Shown: piece by piece, positions 11,570 to 22,334 of the stretch
Numbering within the stretch: the first letter of the stretch is position 1
How the letters are laid out: each line of letters starts with the position of its first letter
Assembly (NCBI GenBank): GCA_033439795.1
Contig: JAUTDP010000018.1
Coordinates: forward strand, 310,001-374,000
Direction of reading: 5' to 3'
Source: Sordaria brevicollis
Taxonomy: Eukaryota; Ascomycota; Sordariomycetes; Sordariales; Sordariaceae
DNA: 64,000 nt
The notes under the pieces: generated by a model
Seen by the model: only the letters and a program-made list of their open reading frames with translations
The model's database searches: none
Told to the model about the DNA's origin: nothing
Program-made: the position numbers and the translations under genes

Positions 11570-12731
11570 GATAAATCTTGAAGGAGAAGGGAGTATCATA
11601 TTGGAATGTTGAGAGCATAACAGCGGATATGTCACAGGTTTATCGTATCCCGCAGCGTACACATATGCCGATACAGTAATAACAGTTAATTCGAGATGAT
11701 GAAGTTCAATATTCAGATACCATTTCAACCATATCCACTGCAAAAGATTGGATCGAATTCAGCGTCCGGTTCGCGCCTCGAGACGGCCCCGGACCTCGGA
11801 CTTTTATCAATCGGACATTCGGCCGGTAGGTGCTCCGGCGGTTGCGGTGGATTTCCCGGTGGAGGCCTCCACTTTCCCCGATCTGTACCTGAACGAAAGA
11901 CGTCATGGGATGCCGGGGGCTTAGACAGCTGTGCCCAGTGGGTTTTTGGGGAACAGTGACACCTTCCCGCTTGTTCAGGGCATGTTTTGCGGGGTACAGC
12001 GGCTTGCCTGAAAGTGAGATGAGCTTGCGACGACTGTGTTAACGGGGCTTCTCAACTTCTTCCCTCATTCATCACTTGAATAACGGTGTACCTGTTAACG
12101 TATTTGACTTGGTTCCAACTGGCACTTTAACAAATTGTTACCAAGGTAAAGTTCGGTATACCCTCACGCATGCACGTGTTTGTAACCACAAGCTCGAGAA
12201 AGTCCTATCGGACGGAACTGTGACCAACACTAACAACGAACAACTGGCCAGATCCGTTCCCTTTGTCACCAGGCAATAACTTTATCAAAGACCGGCAATT
12301 TCAACTCTCACAACATCACCTGAGCTGGCTAAGCGATTGGATCACTTCCACTTGGCAATACCAAGGACAACATCCACGATAACCCAAGCAAAGCGGTCTA
12401 AGCAGTCTTGGGAAGCACCAGACCTTGGCACTCAAAGCGGGAAAATACTAAAGATTCCATCCCTCGCACCGTGGCCAGTTTGCGACCTTCTCTTCTCGTC
12501 ATCCGTCCAAGCAAGAGGCGAAGCAACCACCATAATAACGGTGATATAATCGTGAACCAACAACCCATTCGTTGGTCACCCGCCTTCCATAAAGCCCAAC
12601 CGCACCTGCGTCCTCAAACATTAGTGGGTGTGAGACATCCCATTATCCAATCGGCAACCTCGAGTACTTCCCTACCTACATCATATAAGAAAGAGGCGTG
12701 GTTCAGCCATCCAGCACACATCTCGTTCACC
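11570..12731. other. Intergenic, upstream region of the SPRY gene
   Basis: No gene is supported. A CCAAT-box-like sequence (tatCCAATcgg, about 12643-12653) lies some 85 bases before the SPRY gene start, and catataagaaag follows at about 12680, so this is probably its promoter. The open frame continuing upstream of 12732 lacks family features. Confidence 0.5.
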
Positions 12732-14285
12732 ATGTGTTTCGGAAGCAAAGACAAGACGGACGATACGCCCGCTCCACGACCAGCACAACAGCATCAACAG
12801 TCACCACACGCTTCAGCAGGCAAAGTCAACATGCCTTCACCAAGGCACTCTCTCCAGCAGCAGCGGCCTCAGTCGCAGCAACAGCAGTACCAACATCAGC
12901 AACAGCAACAGCCAGCCTATGGTAACCCGAACCAGAACCAGAATGACTACGCTCCTCCATCAGGTCCTCCCCCGAACTTTGGGCACAATCAGCAGCAGCA
13001 CTCTGGCGGAAACGACTATGCTCCTCCGTCTGGCCCTCCTCCAAGCTGGGGACAGAACAACCAGTCCTCTGCCGATGACTTCGCGCCGCCGCCAGGTCCC
13101 CCTCCTAGTCACACCAGGCCTTACCAAAGCGCCGGGGATGATTTTGCTCCTCCTCCTGGCCCTCCTCCCTCTCATCGACCACCGATGAACAACGACGACT
13201 TTGCTCCTCCTCCCGGCCCCCCTCCCTCCCATCGTCAACAACAGGACGATTTCGCTCCTCCTCCCGGCCCTCCTCCTTCTCACCAGCAGCATCACCAGCA
13301 CCAGCAAGATGACTTTGCTCCTCCTCCCGGTCCCCCTCCCTCGCATCACCGCCAGGACGACTACACCCAGCCTCCTCCCGGTCCTCCACCTTCACACTCC
13401 CAGCCCGAGCCCAAGAAACACGACTGGGAATCCTTCGTGCCCGACACCGCCCTCTTCCCTCCCCCGCCCGCCTTCTTCACCGGCTACGACCGCTCCCACA
13501 CCACCAACGCCACCGAAGAAGAGGCCAACGCCGGCGAAGCCTGGTGCGCCCAAAACCCCTTGACGGCACCCATGGACCTTGACCCCGTCGCGCTCGACGC
13601 TCTCCGGACACACAACATCCGGCTGATGTCCTCTCCCCAGTTCCGCGGCAAGCTAGACTGGGTCAGCTCCGGCGTATGGAAGGGCAAGACCGAGAAGGCC
13701 GCGGGAGACGCGTGCATCATTTCCTACCCGCCTTTGTACTGCGTCAAGTACGATTCTCCCCTGATTCCAGCCAACCAGGCCAGAGGACCAAAGACTATCT
13801 ACTACGAGGTTACCATCCCTCGCAGCGCGGGATCGAATAACCCCTTCCTGGGCGCTATGGGTGGCGGAAACGAGGAGATTACGCTAGCTTTGGGTTTTAC
13901 GGCGCTGCCGTACCCGGCTTTCCGCATGCCGGGCTGGCACCGCGGTTCGTTGGCCGTGCACGGTGATGACGGGCACAAGTACGTTAATGATCGGTGGGGA
14001 GGCAAGGACTTCACGAGGCCGTTTAGACGGGGCGAGACGTATGGTCTTGGAATGACGTTTACTAATGTCGGAGGGAGATTGGATGTGAATGTTTTCTTCA
14101 CGAGGGAAGGGAGGATCACGGAGCAGTGGGATTTGCATGAGGAAGGTGATGCGGAGCAGGATTTGCCGGTGACGGGGTTGGAGGGTTTCCATGATTTGAG
14201 TTGTGCGATTGGAACTTTTTCGGCGGTAGAGTTTGAGGCTGTTTTTGAGCCGGGGAGGTGGAAGTTTAGGCCGCAGGGTATCTGA
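12732..14285 (+). CDS. SPRY-domain protein with Pro-rich repeat array
   Basis: An intronless 517-aa protein. It begins MCFGSK, with a Cys at position 2 that could be palmitoylated (inference). Gln-rich sequence follows, then eight repeats of the form DD(F/Y)APPPGPPPSH between about residues 72 and 223. The C-terminal half (about 333-510) is a SPRY/B30.2 fold: PPLYCVKYDSPL, TIYYEVTI, ALGFTALPYPAFRMPGWH and SLAVHGDDGHKYVN are typical, as in Ear1/Ssh4-type and RanBPM proteins. SPRY domains bind short peptides; the Pro-rich repeats could bind SH3 or WW domains. The start at 12732 has a good context (ttcaccATG), while the open frame upstream looks non-coding. The biological role is not known from sequence. 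Confidence 0.85.
   Translation: MCFGSKDKTDDTPAPRPAQQHQQSPHASAGKVNMPSPRHSLQQQRPQSQQQQYQHQQQQQPAYGNPNQNQNDYAPPSGPPPNFGHNQQQHSGGNDYAPPSGPPPSWGQNNQSSADDFAPPPGPPPSHTRPYQSAGDDFAPPPGPPPSHRPPMNNDDFAPPPGPPPSHRQQQDDFAPPPGPPPSHQQHHQHQQDDFAPPPGPPPSHHRQDDYTQPPPGPPPSHSQPEPKKHDWESFVPDTALFPPPPAFFTGYDRSHTTNATEEEANAGEAWCAQNPLTAPMDLDPVALDALRTHNIRLMSSPQFRGKLDWVSSGVWKGKTEKAAGDACIISYPPLYCVKYDSPLIPANQARGPKTIYYEVTIPRSAGSNNPFLGAMGGGNEEITLALGFTALPYPAFRMPGWHRGSLAVHGDDGHKYVNDRWGGKDFTRPFRRGETYGLGMTFTNVGGRLDVNVFFTREGRITEQWDLHEEGDAEQDLPVTGLEGFHDLSCAIGTFSAVEFEAVFEPGRWKFRPQGI
12946..13400 (+). repeat. Eight in-frame Pro-rich repeats in the SPRY gene
   Basis: Units of about 13-19 codons share a core (N/D)D(F/Y)APP(S/P)GPPPS, with His or Gln linkers of varying length. 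The first two units read APPSGPPP and the next five APPPGPPPSH; the last is diverged (YTQPPPGPPPSH). The DNA is repetitive enough (ctcctcccggccctcctcc-like) for slippage to change unit number. Confidence 0.85.
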
Positions 14286-14638
14286 GCCTATGTGGTGGCC
14301 ATGGACGGGAGAGGCTTTTGATATGAGATGTGGTTGGTGGTGATAGGGATTAGTGTGTTAGGATAACTTTTAATGACTAGTTTTTCTTCAACCACGTTGC
14401 TTTCTGTCTATCTATCTTTGTCTCAAGCATGTAGCAGTTTTGTTTTGACGTAACGAATTCTCGTCGTCAGCAAAGAAGTTATGACCTGTACTCGTCAAAT
14501 CCAGAAACGAATCTTCCTCGCTTTATCAAGTCTTGAGAGGAAGATTCTAGCCCAGACGAACGTACGTTTGCATCTTGGTTATCGAGGTAAAGAATAAAAT
14601 GAAGTCAAGTACAAATTGGCAAAAATAAAACAAAACGC

Positions 14639-14643
14639 AAAAA
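14639..14643 (-). terminator. T5 run, possible Pol III terminator
   Basis: The minus strand reads CTGAGCTTTTTGC just after the tRNA-like 3' end. Five T residues are a minimal Pol III stop signal. It has meaning only if the tRNA-like unit is real. Confidence 0.3.
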
Positions 14644-14651
14644 GCTCAGTT

Positions 14652-14757
14652 GCGCCCAGGCTGGGAGTCGAATCCAGGCCAGCTGCGAACCTACGAAAAT
14701 ACCACGCATTTTACTAACTCTCCTAACCAGCAAACCTACCACGCAGGCTACTGGGAG
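14652..14757 (-). tRNA. tRNA-like gene, anticodon TAG, possible 30-nt intron, degenerate
   Basis: On the minus strand, CTCCCAG (from 14757) can pair with CTGGGCG (ending 14653) in 6 of 7 positions as an acceptor stem. A D-arm-like GCCT/AGGT stem follows. An anticodon stem GCTG/CAGC encloses a loop GTTAGG with T33 and anticodon TAG (14725-14723), split by about 35 nt. A T-arm with TTCGACT loop has a weak closing pair. A T5 run follows eight bases after the 3' end. Against a working gene: a very short variable region (tRNA-Leu normally has a long arm), imperfect stems and an internal direct repeat (TGCGTGGTA twice). It may be a relic or a divergent tRNA. Confidence 0.35.
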
Positions 14758-15271
14758 TTATTGGAAGGTGCTAAACTTTGGGCTTATATGCTCCCCTAGG
14801 GTTGGGGGAAAGGATGGAAGGTGCTCTCGTTGCAGACGGAAGGTGCGGCTGTACCGTGACGGGCTGGGGTTGGCCTTCCTGCCTTTGCTACTCCCGTCGG
14901 TCGTTCCTGCCCTTGCTACTTGGCCGTTCCTGCCTTCTGTCCCTCCTGGAGCTCTATCGCGAAGATTAAGAGAATAGCGCGTGATGATGCCATCAGATAT
15001 ATACGAAATTGTTGGACTGGTTCTGGCTGATTGAGGAGGAAGTGTTGTGGGTGAGGTCCACGAAGAAAGCGGGAAGTATTGAAGAAAGGCGCTTATCATT
15101 CTACGTCATCTAAGCAGCAAGAAGAGCAATGATGATTGTCCACATTGAAAAGTATAGCAGCGATGATATACAGCACATCTTCCACAGTGACGATTCTTCC
15201 ACTTTCGATAGATCTTAATGTATCTCGACAACATTGGGTTGCTTCCCAAGACAATTTTACACTGCTGCATT

Positions 15272-17651
15272 TCACATATCACCCTCACCACCATCATCCC
15301 CAAGGTTCATATCCACATCAGACCCAGCACTGCTCACCAACCCTCTCCTCCCCCGCGACCCCCTCCCATTGTACTTCCCACCAGCCTCTCTCTCCCTCTG
15401 CACCACGTCCCCTCCTCTCCACCCCTTCCTCACTTTAATCGGCTGCAAAAACCCATCCAAGTGAACACCCCCCTCCATCTCATCCATACTATCCTGATCA
15501 AGATCATTATCTCCCACCACCGAACCCGCGGGAGAAGACGCAGTAGTAGTAGTAGTAGTCAGAGGAGGGGGACTCCTCCCATGAACCAGCTTCAAATGTC
15601 GATGCATATTCGCTCTCCTAGCAAACCCTTCCACGGCTCTCTCACACTCCGGGTACGGACAGAAATGTACGTCTCCAGCTACGGGCGTGACGGACCGTCT
15701 TCTTACTCTTAGCCCACCGCCTCCTAGGCTTAGAGAGGGGGCTGGTGTGCCGGCCTTCTTGGCTCGACCGCGTTGTGACCCAGCTTCGGAAGCAGCTTCG
15801 TTGGCATCTTCCATGGTTTGATCTTCTTCTGATGAGGAATCAAGAGAAAAAGCCCTCGCGAGACTCGGCTGTCTACTAACCGTCCTTCTTTGTTCTAGTT
15901 CAATCTCAGCCTCGTCTTCTTCTCCCTCGGAGCCAGAAGCATTGAGCAGCGATAAGTCGCCGGGGCGGTAAGTAGTTGTTCTGGTCTTGTTGGTAGAAGA
16001 GAGGGTATGAAACGTCATCTCCTCCCCAAACAGCGTAGCGCACCTCTGCGCGGCGCGTGCAACCACGCTCTGAGGAAAGCCGGCCAGGGCGGCTGCTCCC
16101 AGGACGTCGCGCCAGTCGCGAAGACCCCAGCGGGCGAGGCGTTCCTGGCGGTCTTTTTCTTGGGCGGCGGTCAATGCGGTAGTACTGGTGACGCTTTGGC
16201 TTCTGCTTCTGCCGCGGTCCTTTCGATCTCGGGCGGAGCGTTTGGTCTTCTTGGAAGAGGGTTGTTGATAGGATTTGGGAGGCACATCAGCTTCACTGTC
16301 GGCTTCGGATGCTGTTTCGTCGTCATCGTCGGTGGTGTACCGGGAGGAAGCCCGTGAGCGAGAGCGAGCGAAGGAGGGTAGCTTCTTGTGAGTCTCGCGG
16401 GCGATGCGGATGAGCATTTCCTCCTCTGTTTCGCCCTCGAGGGGAACGCGGATTTTGGGTTTCCGGCCTCTCTTACTGGTTGACCGTGGCTTGTCGGGCT
16501 TGGACTCGGATGCTGTGGCTTCCGCAGCAGATGGTGATGGTGATCGTGCAAGGGCTCGTCCTTTCCGCTTGCGCTCTGGTTTCTGTTGTCGTGCTGTTTC
16601 TGTGTCGGCGTCAGTGTCACTATCTTCGTTGTCACTAGCAGAAGATTCGGACAGGTCGCGAAGACCGGCGACGCGGGCGTTGTGCAAGATGGTCAAGGTT
16701 TCGTCTAACTTGGAGAGGATGCGTCGCGATGCGGGACGAAGTAATTTGTAAGACCTCTCATCATCGATTGACGGGCCGGGGACATAGGTAGGCGTAGGTT
16801 CTCGACGGCGTCGACGCGGAGGGTTGGGATTCTGAGACGAAGGGCCAGCTTGCTTGTTGCCCTCATCTTGGGACCGTGGCTCGCCTTTGACGGGGCTCGA
16901 GAGCGGTACGCTATACCGGGACGACTCGTCGTTGCGCCGTCGTGGCGGGCTGGATGGCAACTGACTGGATTCTGTAGGGTGATGATGGTCATTGTCGCCC
17001 GTTTCTATCGAAGCCACAACGCCATCGTTCCCTTCGCCAACCGGATGGTGATCCTCATCGTCCTCCTCCGGAAATCCTCTGCTTCGAAACTTGTCCTTGG
17101 CACATCGTAGAATTGTTGCTGAAATTTCTTGCTCCAAATTCTGGCTTGGATAGGTCTGGACGGCTCGACGCAATGTGAAAGCGTCATGCTCATCCTCGGT
17201 ACGGGGAATGAGCTCATCGTCAACCACCTCGCCAGTTCTCAAGGGCCAGGCGGTCCATCGATGACTCGGAGCCCACTCATCATTCTCGGGGCGTCGCGGG
17301 ACCTGTTCATCTTCAATTTCATCATTGGCTGCCTGTTTCAAATGTTAGATCTTTCTTCTCGTCATGTCTTGAATAAGGACTCACATTATCGGTCTTTTGT
17401 CTCTTTACTCGACTTTTAAGTGCATGCGCGTTGTAGAGATGTGCCGATAAGTCCCGCCTGCGCAGACCTTCAAACGCCTGATAGGCTTTTCTTTCCTGCT
17501 CGGTGAACGTGAGCCATGTTGTGGGTGGGCCTTTCCACCGATTCGGGCGCGTTTCATGCAGCTCATCTGAGGCGATGGAATTGATTTCATCGGTGTCCTT
17601 GTCCCATTCCTCATCTTCGGATTCTTCGTGGTTTGTGTGTGAAGAGGACAT
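15272..17651 (-). CDS. Rrn9-domain protein (RNA polymerase I UAF-like) with C-terminal zinc finger
   Basis: Exon 1 (17651-17385) and exon 2 (17332-15272) flank a 52-nt intron, giving 775 aa. The N-terminal block matches the Rrn9 domain: TWLTFTEQERKAYQAF and DLSAHLYNAHALKSR at the end of exon 1, then WAPSHRWTAWPL at the start of exon 2. In yeast, Rrn9 belongs to the upstream activation factor at rDNA promoters. The middle is charged, low-complexity sequence with many Ser-Pro and basic patches. Near residue 645 there is a C2H2-like finger: C-x4-C, then F-x5-M-x2-H-x4-H. The ATG at 17651 is the first in frame; the open frame upstream has no ATG. Yeast Rrn9 is less than half this length and has no such finger that I recall. 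It lies upstream of and parallel to NOP7's 3' end. Confidence 0.75.
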
Positions 17652-18093
17652 TGTGTATTTTAGTGGGTGTTGTTGCCCGTGCTGGTCGGCAGGGTTGTTT
17701 GGTGCAAATAGTGGAAGATCAAGAATTGACGAGCGATCGAAGCGGATGAACCGCACTGACCAGACTAAAATTCATCCATCCCAAGACCATGCGTACAGAA
17801 GTGAGATAAGGAAATCCCAGTTTTCATCCTTTTTTTCATTCCTCACCTTCGCTTCATCCTGTTTTCACATTGTTCTAACTTGTATCAGGCGTACTAGTAG
17901 TTGTTTCCTCAGAAATCCCTAACCCTTGGAGCGAGTCGTCATCATGTCACGATCACATTCACATTTGCATCACTCAGGGACGATGGATATGATTCAAAAT
18001 CTGTCAATTACACAATGAAAAAAGATGAGCCTTTGGTATCCCATTCCAAAACATCAAGTGCTAAAAATTACGCCTTGCCAGTGCTTTTTTACC
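17652..18093. other. Intergenic between NOP7 3' end and Rrn9-like start
   Basis: This 442-bp stretch must hold the NOP7 3'UTR and the Rrn9-like promoter, both on the minus strand. It is T-rich near 17820-17850. A telomere-repeat-like CCCTAACCCT occurs at about 17918-17928; I give it no function. Confidence 0.5.
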
Positions 18094-20085
18094 TTACGCC
18101 TTCTGCGCCTTCTCCTTCTCCAGCTTTCTCCTCTTGGCGCGGAGCTTCTCGTCCTGGGCGCTCTTCTTGTTGTTGGTGTACTGCATCTGCTCAAACAGCT
18201 TGCGCTTCTTCTTGCTAAGCATGCCCTTTGCGCGCTCCAAATCCTCGGCCTCTTCCTTTGCCTTCTTTTCAAGGGCCTTACGCTGCTCTAGCTTGGCCTT
18301 GGTCTTGGAGTCTACCTTCTTGTTCTGCACCTTCTTGCCCTGGAGCTCAGCTTCCAGCTCAAGCTGGCGCTGGAGAGTCTTGGATTCCTCTTCATCCTCC
18401 TCCATCTCCTCATCCTCGGCCTCTTCTTCCTCCTCTTCATCGCCCTCCTCCTCATCTTCGTCATCCTCAGCGTCGTCGACATCCATGTCGTTCTCGACAT
18501 CGGAGCCCTCCTCAGCACCATCCTTCTCAGCATCCTCAAGCTCGGCTTCGATGGCCTCGGCCTCGGTTTGCTGAGCCTCAAGGGGCAGAGTGGGATCGTA
18601 CTGGCCAGGGGCAGCCTTGACGAAGGGGCTAAGATGGGGAGGGAGAGCGGCGCCGGGAGCATAGAGCTCGGGGCTCTTGAGCTCCTCGTCGTTGACGCAG
18701 TCCCACACCCACTGGGGCTGGACGTATATCCTGCCGGGGTATCTCTGGTTGGGTCCGACCTTCTGGGCGGTCTGGTTATCCTCACCGTCACCCTCCTCGC
18801 TGGCAACGGCTTGTACGACTGGCCTGTCGATGATGTGGTGGGTGATGGAGGGATCGGACTCGTCGTTGGTGAAAGCACCCTCGCCGAGAACGGAGTCCCA
18901 GCCTATCCTCTTGCAGCCAAAGGCACGGAGGATGAACTCGAGAGGCTGGCGGGGGGTCTCACGAGAGAGATAGAATGTGAAGTTGGCGAACAGCTGCGAA
19001 GGGTCGTTGCTGCTGTAAGCGGGCTGGGGAAGAACGTCACCACCAGGGGCAACGGGCTCGAACTTGTCGATGGCGTCTGTGGGCTTCTCCTCATCGTCGG
19101 CCTCGGCATCCTCCTCGGCAGTCTCGTCGTTCTTGGACTCGTCCTCCTTCAATTGCTTGATGATCTTGTCAACCTCAGCCTGGACCTTGGGGTCAGGGCC
19201 CTGCTGCTGCTCCTCGCCGCTGGTGACGGCCTTGGTCTCGCCCTGGGTGGCCATGTTGACACCCTCGAGAGAGAAAGCGCCGAGCTCAGCACCGTTCTCG
19301 TCCTTGAGCTGGTCGAACTTGGGAGGGTACTTGAGGCCGATGGAGCTGTAAAGTCTGTAGTTGACGAAGCCGAGAAGGGTCATGTAGAACTCAACGAAAG
19401 TGCCCATGATGCGGAAATCGACATCACCGACGATCCTCTGGTTGAACTTGTAGGGGACGAGCCAGAGAATATCCTCGCCCTGGATGTTGGCCTGGTAGTA
19501 GATACCCTTGATGGACAGGAACGACTTGCGCAGGCTGTGGGAGACGATAAGGTAGTGTTGGAACTCGAGACAGAGGCGCTCGCAGCGGGCGATCATCTTG
19601 GCGGGAACGGCGCTCGTGGAGGGGAGGTTGGCGAAGAGGAAGAGCATGGACAAGCAGTCATCGAGATCGCGGAGCGCATCGTTGAAAGTCGGGTAGCGCT
19701 CGCGGATGATGTGGTTGAGGGTGTACCTAGGCTTGCCAGTGGCCTCGGGGCGGGCAGCATGGCGCTCGAAACGGGCGGCATCCGAAACATCACCTCTGCC
19801 GAGAGCACGGGAGATCTTCTTCTCGAGAACCTTTTGGTCACGAAACTTTTGAAGAAGGGGCTCGTGGAGGAGGTACTGGATGTCCTTGGTGTAGTAGAAG
19901 GTGGTCGAGGCGGTGGCCGACTTGGAAACCTTCTTCTTGTTACGGGGCTCGCGAGGGTAGATTCCCTTCCAGATGCACAGCTTGCGGAAGTCGGGGAGGC
20001 TGAGCTGGAGCTTCTTGACAGCCTGTGTGCGGGTGATGTAGTTCTTGGCCGCGCCGGCCTGGCCCTTCTTCTTGATTTTAGGCAT
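18094..20085 (-). CDS. NOP7: Pescadillo homolog, 60S ribosome assembly factor
   Basis: Nucleolar protein of the PeBoW complex (Nop7-Erb1-Ytm1), needed for 27S pre-rRNA processing and 60S subunit assembly. An intronless frame encodes 663 aa, starting [19 protein letters not shown] at the first ATG (20085). The pescadillo N-domain spans about residues 6-290 ([40 protein letters not shown]). A BRCT domain spans about 358-470, with the typical Trp in [11 protein letters not shown]. The tail has a long acidic Asp/Glu run and then Lys/Arg/Glu coiled-coil sequence, as in the family. Yeast Nop7 is 605 aa, so the length fits. It is transcribed divergently from the PIG-U gene, about 450 bp away. Confidence 0.97.
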   Translation of the reverse strand: MPKIKKKGQAGAAKNYITRTQAVKKLQLSLPDFRKLCIWKGIYPREPRNKKKVSKSATASTTFYYTKDIQYLLHEPLLQKFRDQKVLEKKISRALGRGDVSDAARFERHAARPEATGKPRYTLNHIIRERYPTFNDALRDLDDCLSMLFLFANLPSTSAVPAKMIARCERLCLEFQHYLIVSHSLRKSFLSIKGIYYQANIQGEDILWLVPYKFNQRIVGDVDFRIMGTFVEFYMTLLGFVNYRLYSSIGLKYPPKFDQLKDENGAELGAFSLEGVNMATQGETKAVTSGEEQQQGPDPKVQAEVDKIIKQLKEDESKNDETAEEDAEADDEEKPTDAIDKFEPVAPGGDVLPQPAYSSNDPSQLFANFTFYLSRETPRQPLEFILRAFGCKRIGWDSVLGEGAFTNDESDPSITHHIIDRPVVQAVASEEGDGEDNQTAQKVGPNQRYPGRIYVQPQWVWDCVNDEELKSPELYAPGAALPPHLSPFVKAAPGQYDPTLPLEAQQTEAEAIEAELEDAEKDGAEEGSDVENDMDVDDAEDDEDEEEGDEEEEEEAEDEEMEEDEEESKTLQRQLELEAELQGKKVQNKKVDSKTKAKLEQRKALEKKAKEEAEDLERAKGMLSKKKRKLFEQMQYTNNKKSAQDEKLRAKRRKLEKEKAQKA

Positions 20086-20538
20086 TTTGGGTGGTGGTTG
20101 TGGTTGTGGTTGTTGGGGATATGTGAAGATGAAAGAGAAAGAGAAGGAGAGGACCAAGGATGGATCTCTTCTGTCTGCAGACTCGATGCTATCGAAGGGC
20201 CAATTGGGGGTGGGGCGCTTGTACTGCAATCAACTTTTTTTCTGGTCGTCGCAGTCCTAAACTTTTTATGCCGCCTCCTACCGCCAGTGCTGATAAGATT
20301 AGATAAGGGAGTTGATGCTAGTGTACAGTATGACTACGGTGGGCCGGTCTGGAGAACCCCTTCGGCCCACAGGGACCCGCCAGCTGTGGAGGCCAGCTGT
20401 CACAGTCCGCCTCGGGACAGCGATGACAGGGCAACCTTAACGTGCTGGGCGCGACTCCTGTTTAGCGCAACGTGCATGCCGTCAACTTGACCCCGGACAT
20501 CGACAGCTCCCATACTTCGTCATATGGCGAACTGAACA
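20086..20538. other. Shared upstream region of NOP7 and PIG-U genes
   Basis: This 453-bp region serves as promoter for two divergent genes. The NOP7 side reads through CA-rich leader sequence on the minus strand (ccacaaccacaacc just upstream of 20085). No TATA box is obvious. A one-codon-off upstream ORF (ATG GCG AAC TGA at 20524-20535) ends three bases before the PIG-U start and is in the same frame. Confidence 0.5.
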
Positions 20539-21883
20539 ATGAATGGCGGCAAGGTAACGTTGGGGAGGACGGCTGGCTTATATGCCGGTGCTGCCGTCCT
20601 GCGACTTGCCCTTTTTACTTTGTTTCCCGGCCTCCCAGACCTCCTTACTGGCCGTGTCGAGATCTCAACGCCAGTAACAAGCTTCAAGCGCCGTATGTTA
20701 TAGCTTCACCATCATGAGATGAAATTGGCATGCTGACTCTGTGAATACAGTCCAAGAAGGCCTCTTCCTATATAACCATAATGTCTCTCCTTACGATGGC
20801 GGCGTCTACCACCAGGCGCCCCTCTTACTGCCCATCTTCAACTTACTTCCGAGCTTCTCGACGTTTCCCATCTTCACGTATCTACTCTATATCGCCGTCG
20901 ATATCCTGAGCGCCGATGCTCTTTTGAGGATTGCGGAGTCGGGCGAAGCTGGTTCGTCCGCAAGGTTCACCTCTCCGCGCCGTGACAAGCGCTGGAGTGG
21001 TGCCGTCATCGCCGCGCTCTTCCTGTTCAACCCCTTCACCATTGCGACATGCATTGGCCGATCAACCACCGTCTTCACGACCTGTGCCATTCTCCACGCC
21101 ATCGCCAATGCCATCTCGGGTTGCCACTTCCACGCCATGATCGCCTTGGCCTTCGCATCCTACCTCTCCATGTATCCGCTACTTCTCCTCCCGCCACTCA
21201 TCCTTCTCTGCTATGACAGGCAGAAGCAGCCCGCTGGTCCCAGAGCGCCCGATGCGTGGATCAAGTTCACCGGGACCATGGTCATGGACGTTTTCGGTGC
21301 CCTGGCCGTGCTCTTCCAGATGTCGTTCATGCTTACCGGCTCCTGGGAGTTCCTCAGTTCCACTTATGGCGTACAACTTACACTGTCCGACCTAACTCCC
21401 AACATTGGTCTGTGGTGGTACTTCTTCGTCGAGATGTTCGACTCGTTCCGTTCGTTCTTCTTGGCCGTCTTCTGGTTGCATCTATCGTCATATGTTGGCG
21501 GACTGAGCGTGCGCCTTCGCCAGCAGCCGCTCGTGGTGATCACTCTGCTGCTGGGTATCTTCGCCATCTTCAAGCCGTACCCTAGCATTGCGGATGCGTC
21601 TTTGTTCTTGGGCATGGTGCCGCTGTATAGACATGTCTTCCCGTTGCTGCGGTACTCATTTGTCATTGCCGCTATCATCATCTATGCGACCTTCCTCGGT
21701 CCTGCGTTCTATCACCTCTGGATTTATGCTGGTAGCGGAAACGCAAACTTCTTCTATGCTATCACGCTTGTCTGGGGCCTTGGTCTCAGCCTTCTGGTGT
21801 GCGATCTCGCCTTTGCTGTTCTTAGGGATGAGTGGGAGGTTGAGCGACCAGAAATGGTGGGCAAGGAGATTAGACAGATTTGA
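20539..21883 (+). CDS. GPI transamidase subunit PIG-U/Cdc91-like
   Basis: Multi-spanning ER membrane subunit of the transamidase that attaches GPI anchors to proteins. Exon 1 is 20539-20692 and exon 2 is 20751-21883, joined across a 58-nt intron with a CTGAC branch, giving 428 aa (human PIG-U is 435). The join restores RVEISTPVTSFKRLQEGLFL, matching the family's RVE...SWKRVVEGL, followed by VSPYDGGVYHQAPLLL. Other family marks are FNPFTIATCIGRSTTVFT and GLWWYFFVEMFDSFR. About eight hydrophobic segments are visible. Exon 1 is too short to stand out as an ORF. The ATG at 20539 is the only start between the upstream stop and the conserved block. Confidence 0.93.
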
Positions 21884-22334
21884 GGTGCTGGAAAAAGCTG
21901 TACCATACGCGATAGACTTATACCTTCACATATACAGCATAATCATCAATGTTAGACGGGATGAAAGGCTCAGTAACGAATTAAACCGGATGAAATGGGT
22001 GTGCATCTGGACACAGCCAACAACCAGCTCAAAGGCTCCCTTGATCATATCATTCCAAACTCTCTACTCAATTCCATTCTCCTTAAAACACCTTCTCACA
22101 TATCCGAAATATTAAAAACCGTCTTCCAACAGTGCTAAACAGCCATCACATTCCTGCCAAGCTCTCTCCTCTTTCTGTCTGTTTGCACTTCCCTGCATCG
22201 CAGCGCACCACCACCACCGCAAAAGAAAAATCCGCTAATGTACCCAACCCGCGTCTCGCCTACCTCTAACGCCCTTTATAGCCCCCTCCTCCCTGCCACA
22301 CTTCCATCAGCGCCCTACGGGGTGGAAGTGTGAG

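Larger units (their letters stand above)
14286..15271. other. Intergenic between convergent SPRY and Rrn9-like genes
   Basis: Holds the 3' flanks of both convergent genes and one tRNA-like unit on the minus strand (14652-14757). Nothing else is recognised. Confidence 0.5.

Noticed and set aside
15541..15562. AGT triplet repeat as a separate element
   Set aside because: It lies in the Rrn9-like gene and simply encodes a Thr run on the minus strand.
17918..17928. CCCTAACCCT, possible telomerase RNA template
   Set aside because: Only 440 bp lie between the flanking genes, too little for a fungal telomerase RNA of about 2 kb, and a ten-base match among six permutations is expected by chance.
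18568..20490. 640-codon plus-strand ORF opposite NOP7
   Set aside because: It is the mirror of a GC-rich coding strand with few A/T third positions; its Leu/Val/Gly/Glu-rich translation has no domain, while the minus strand is clearly pescadillo.
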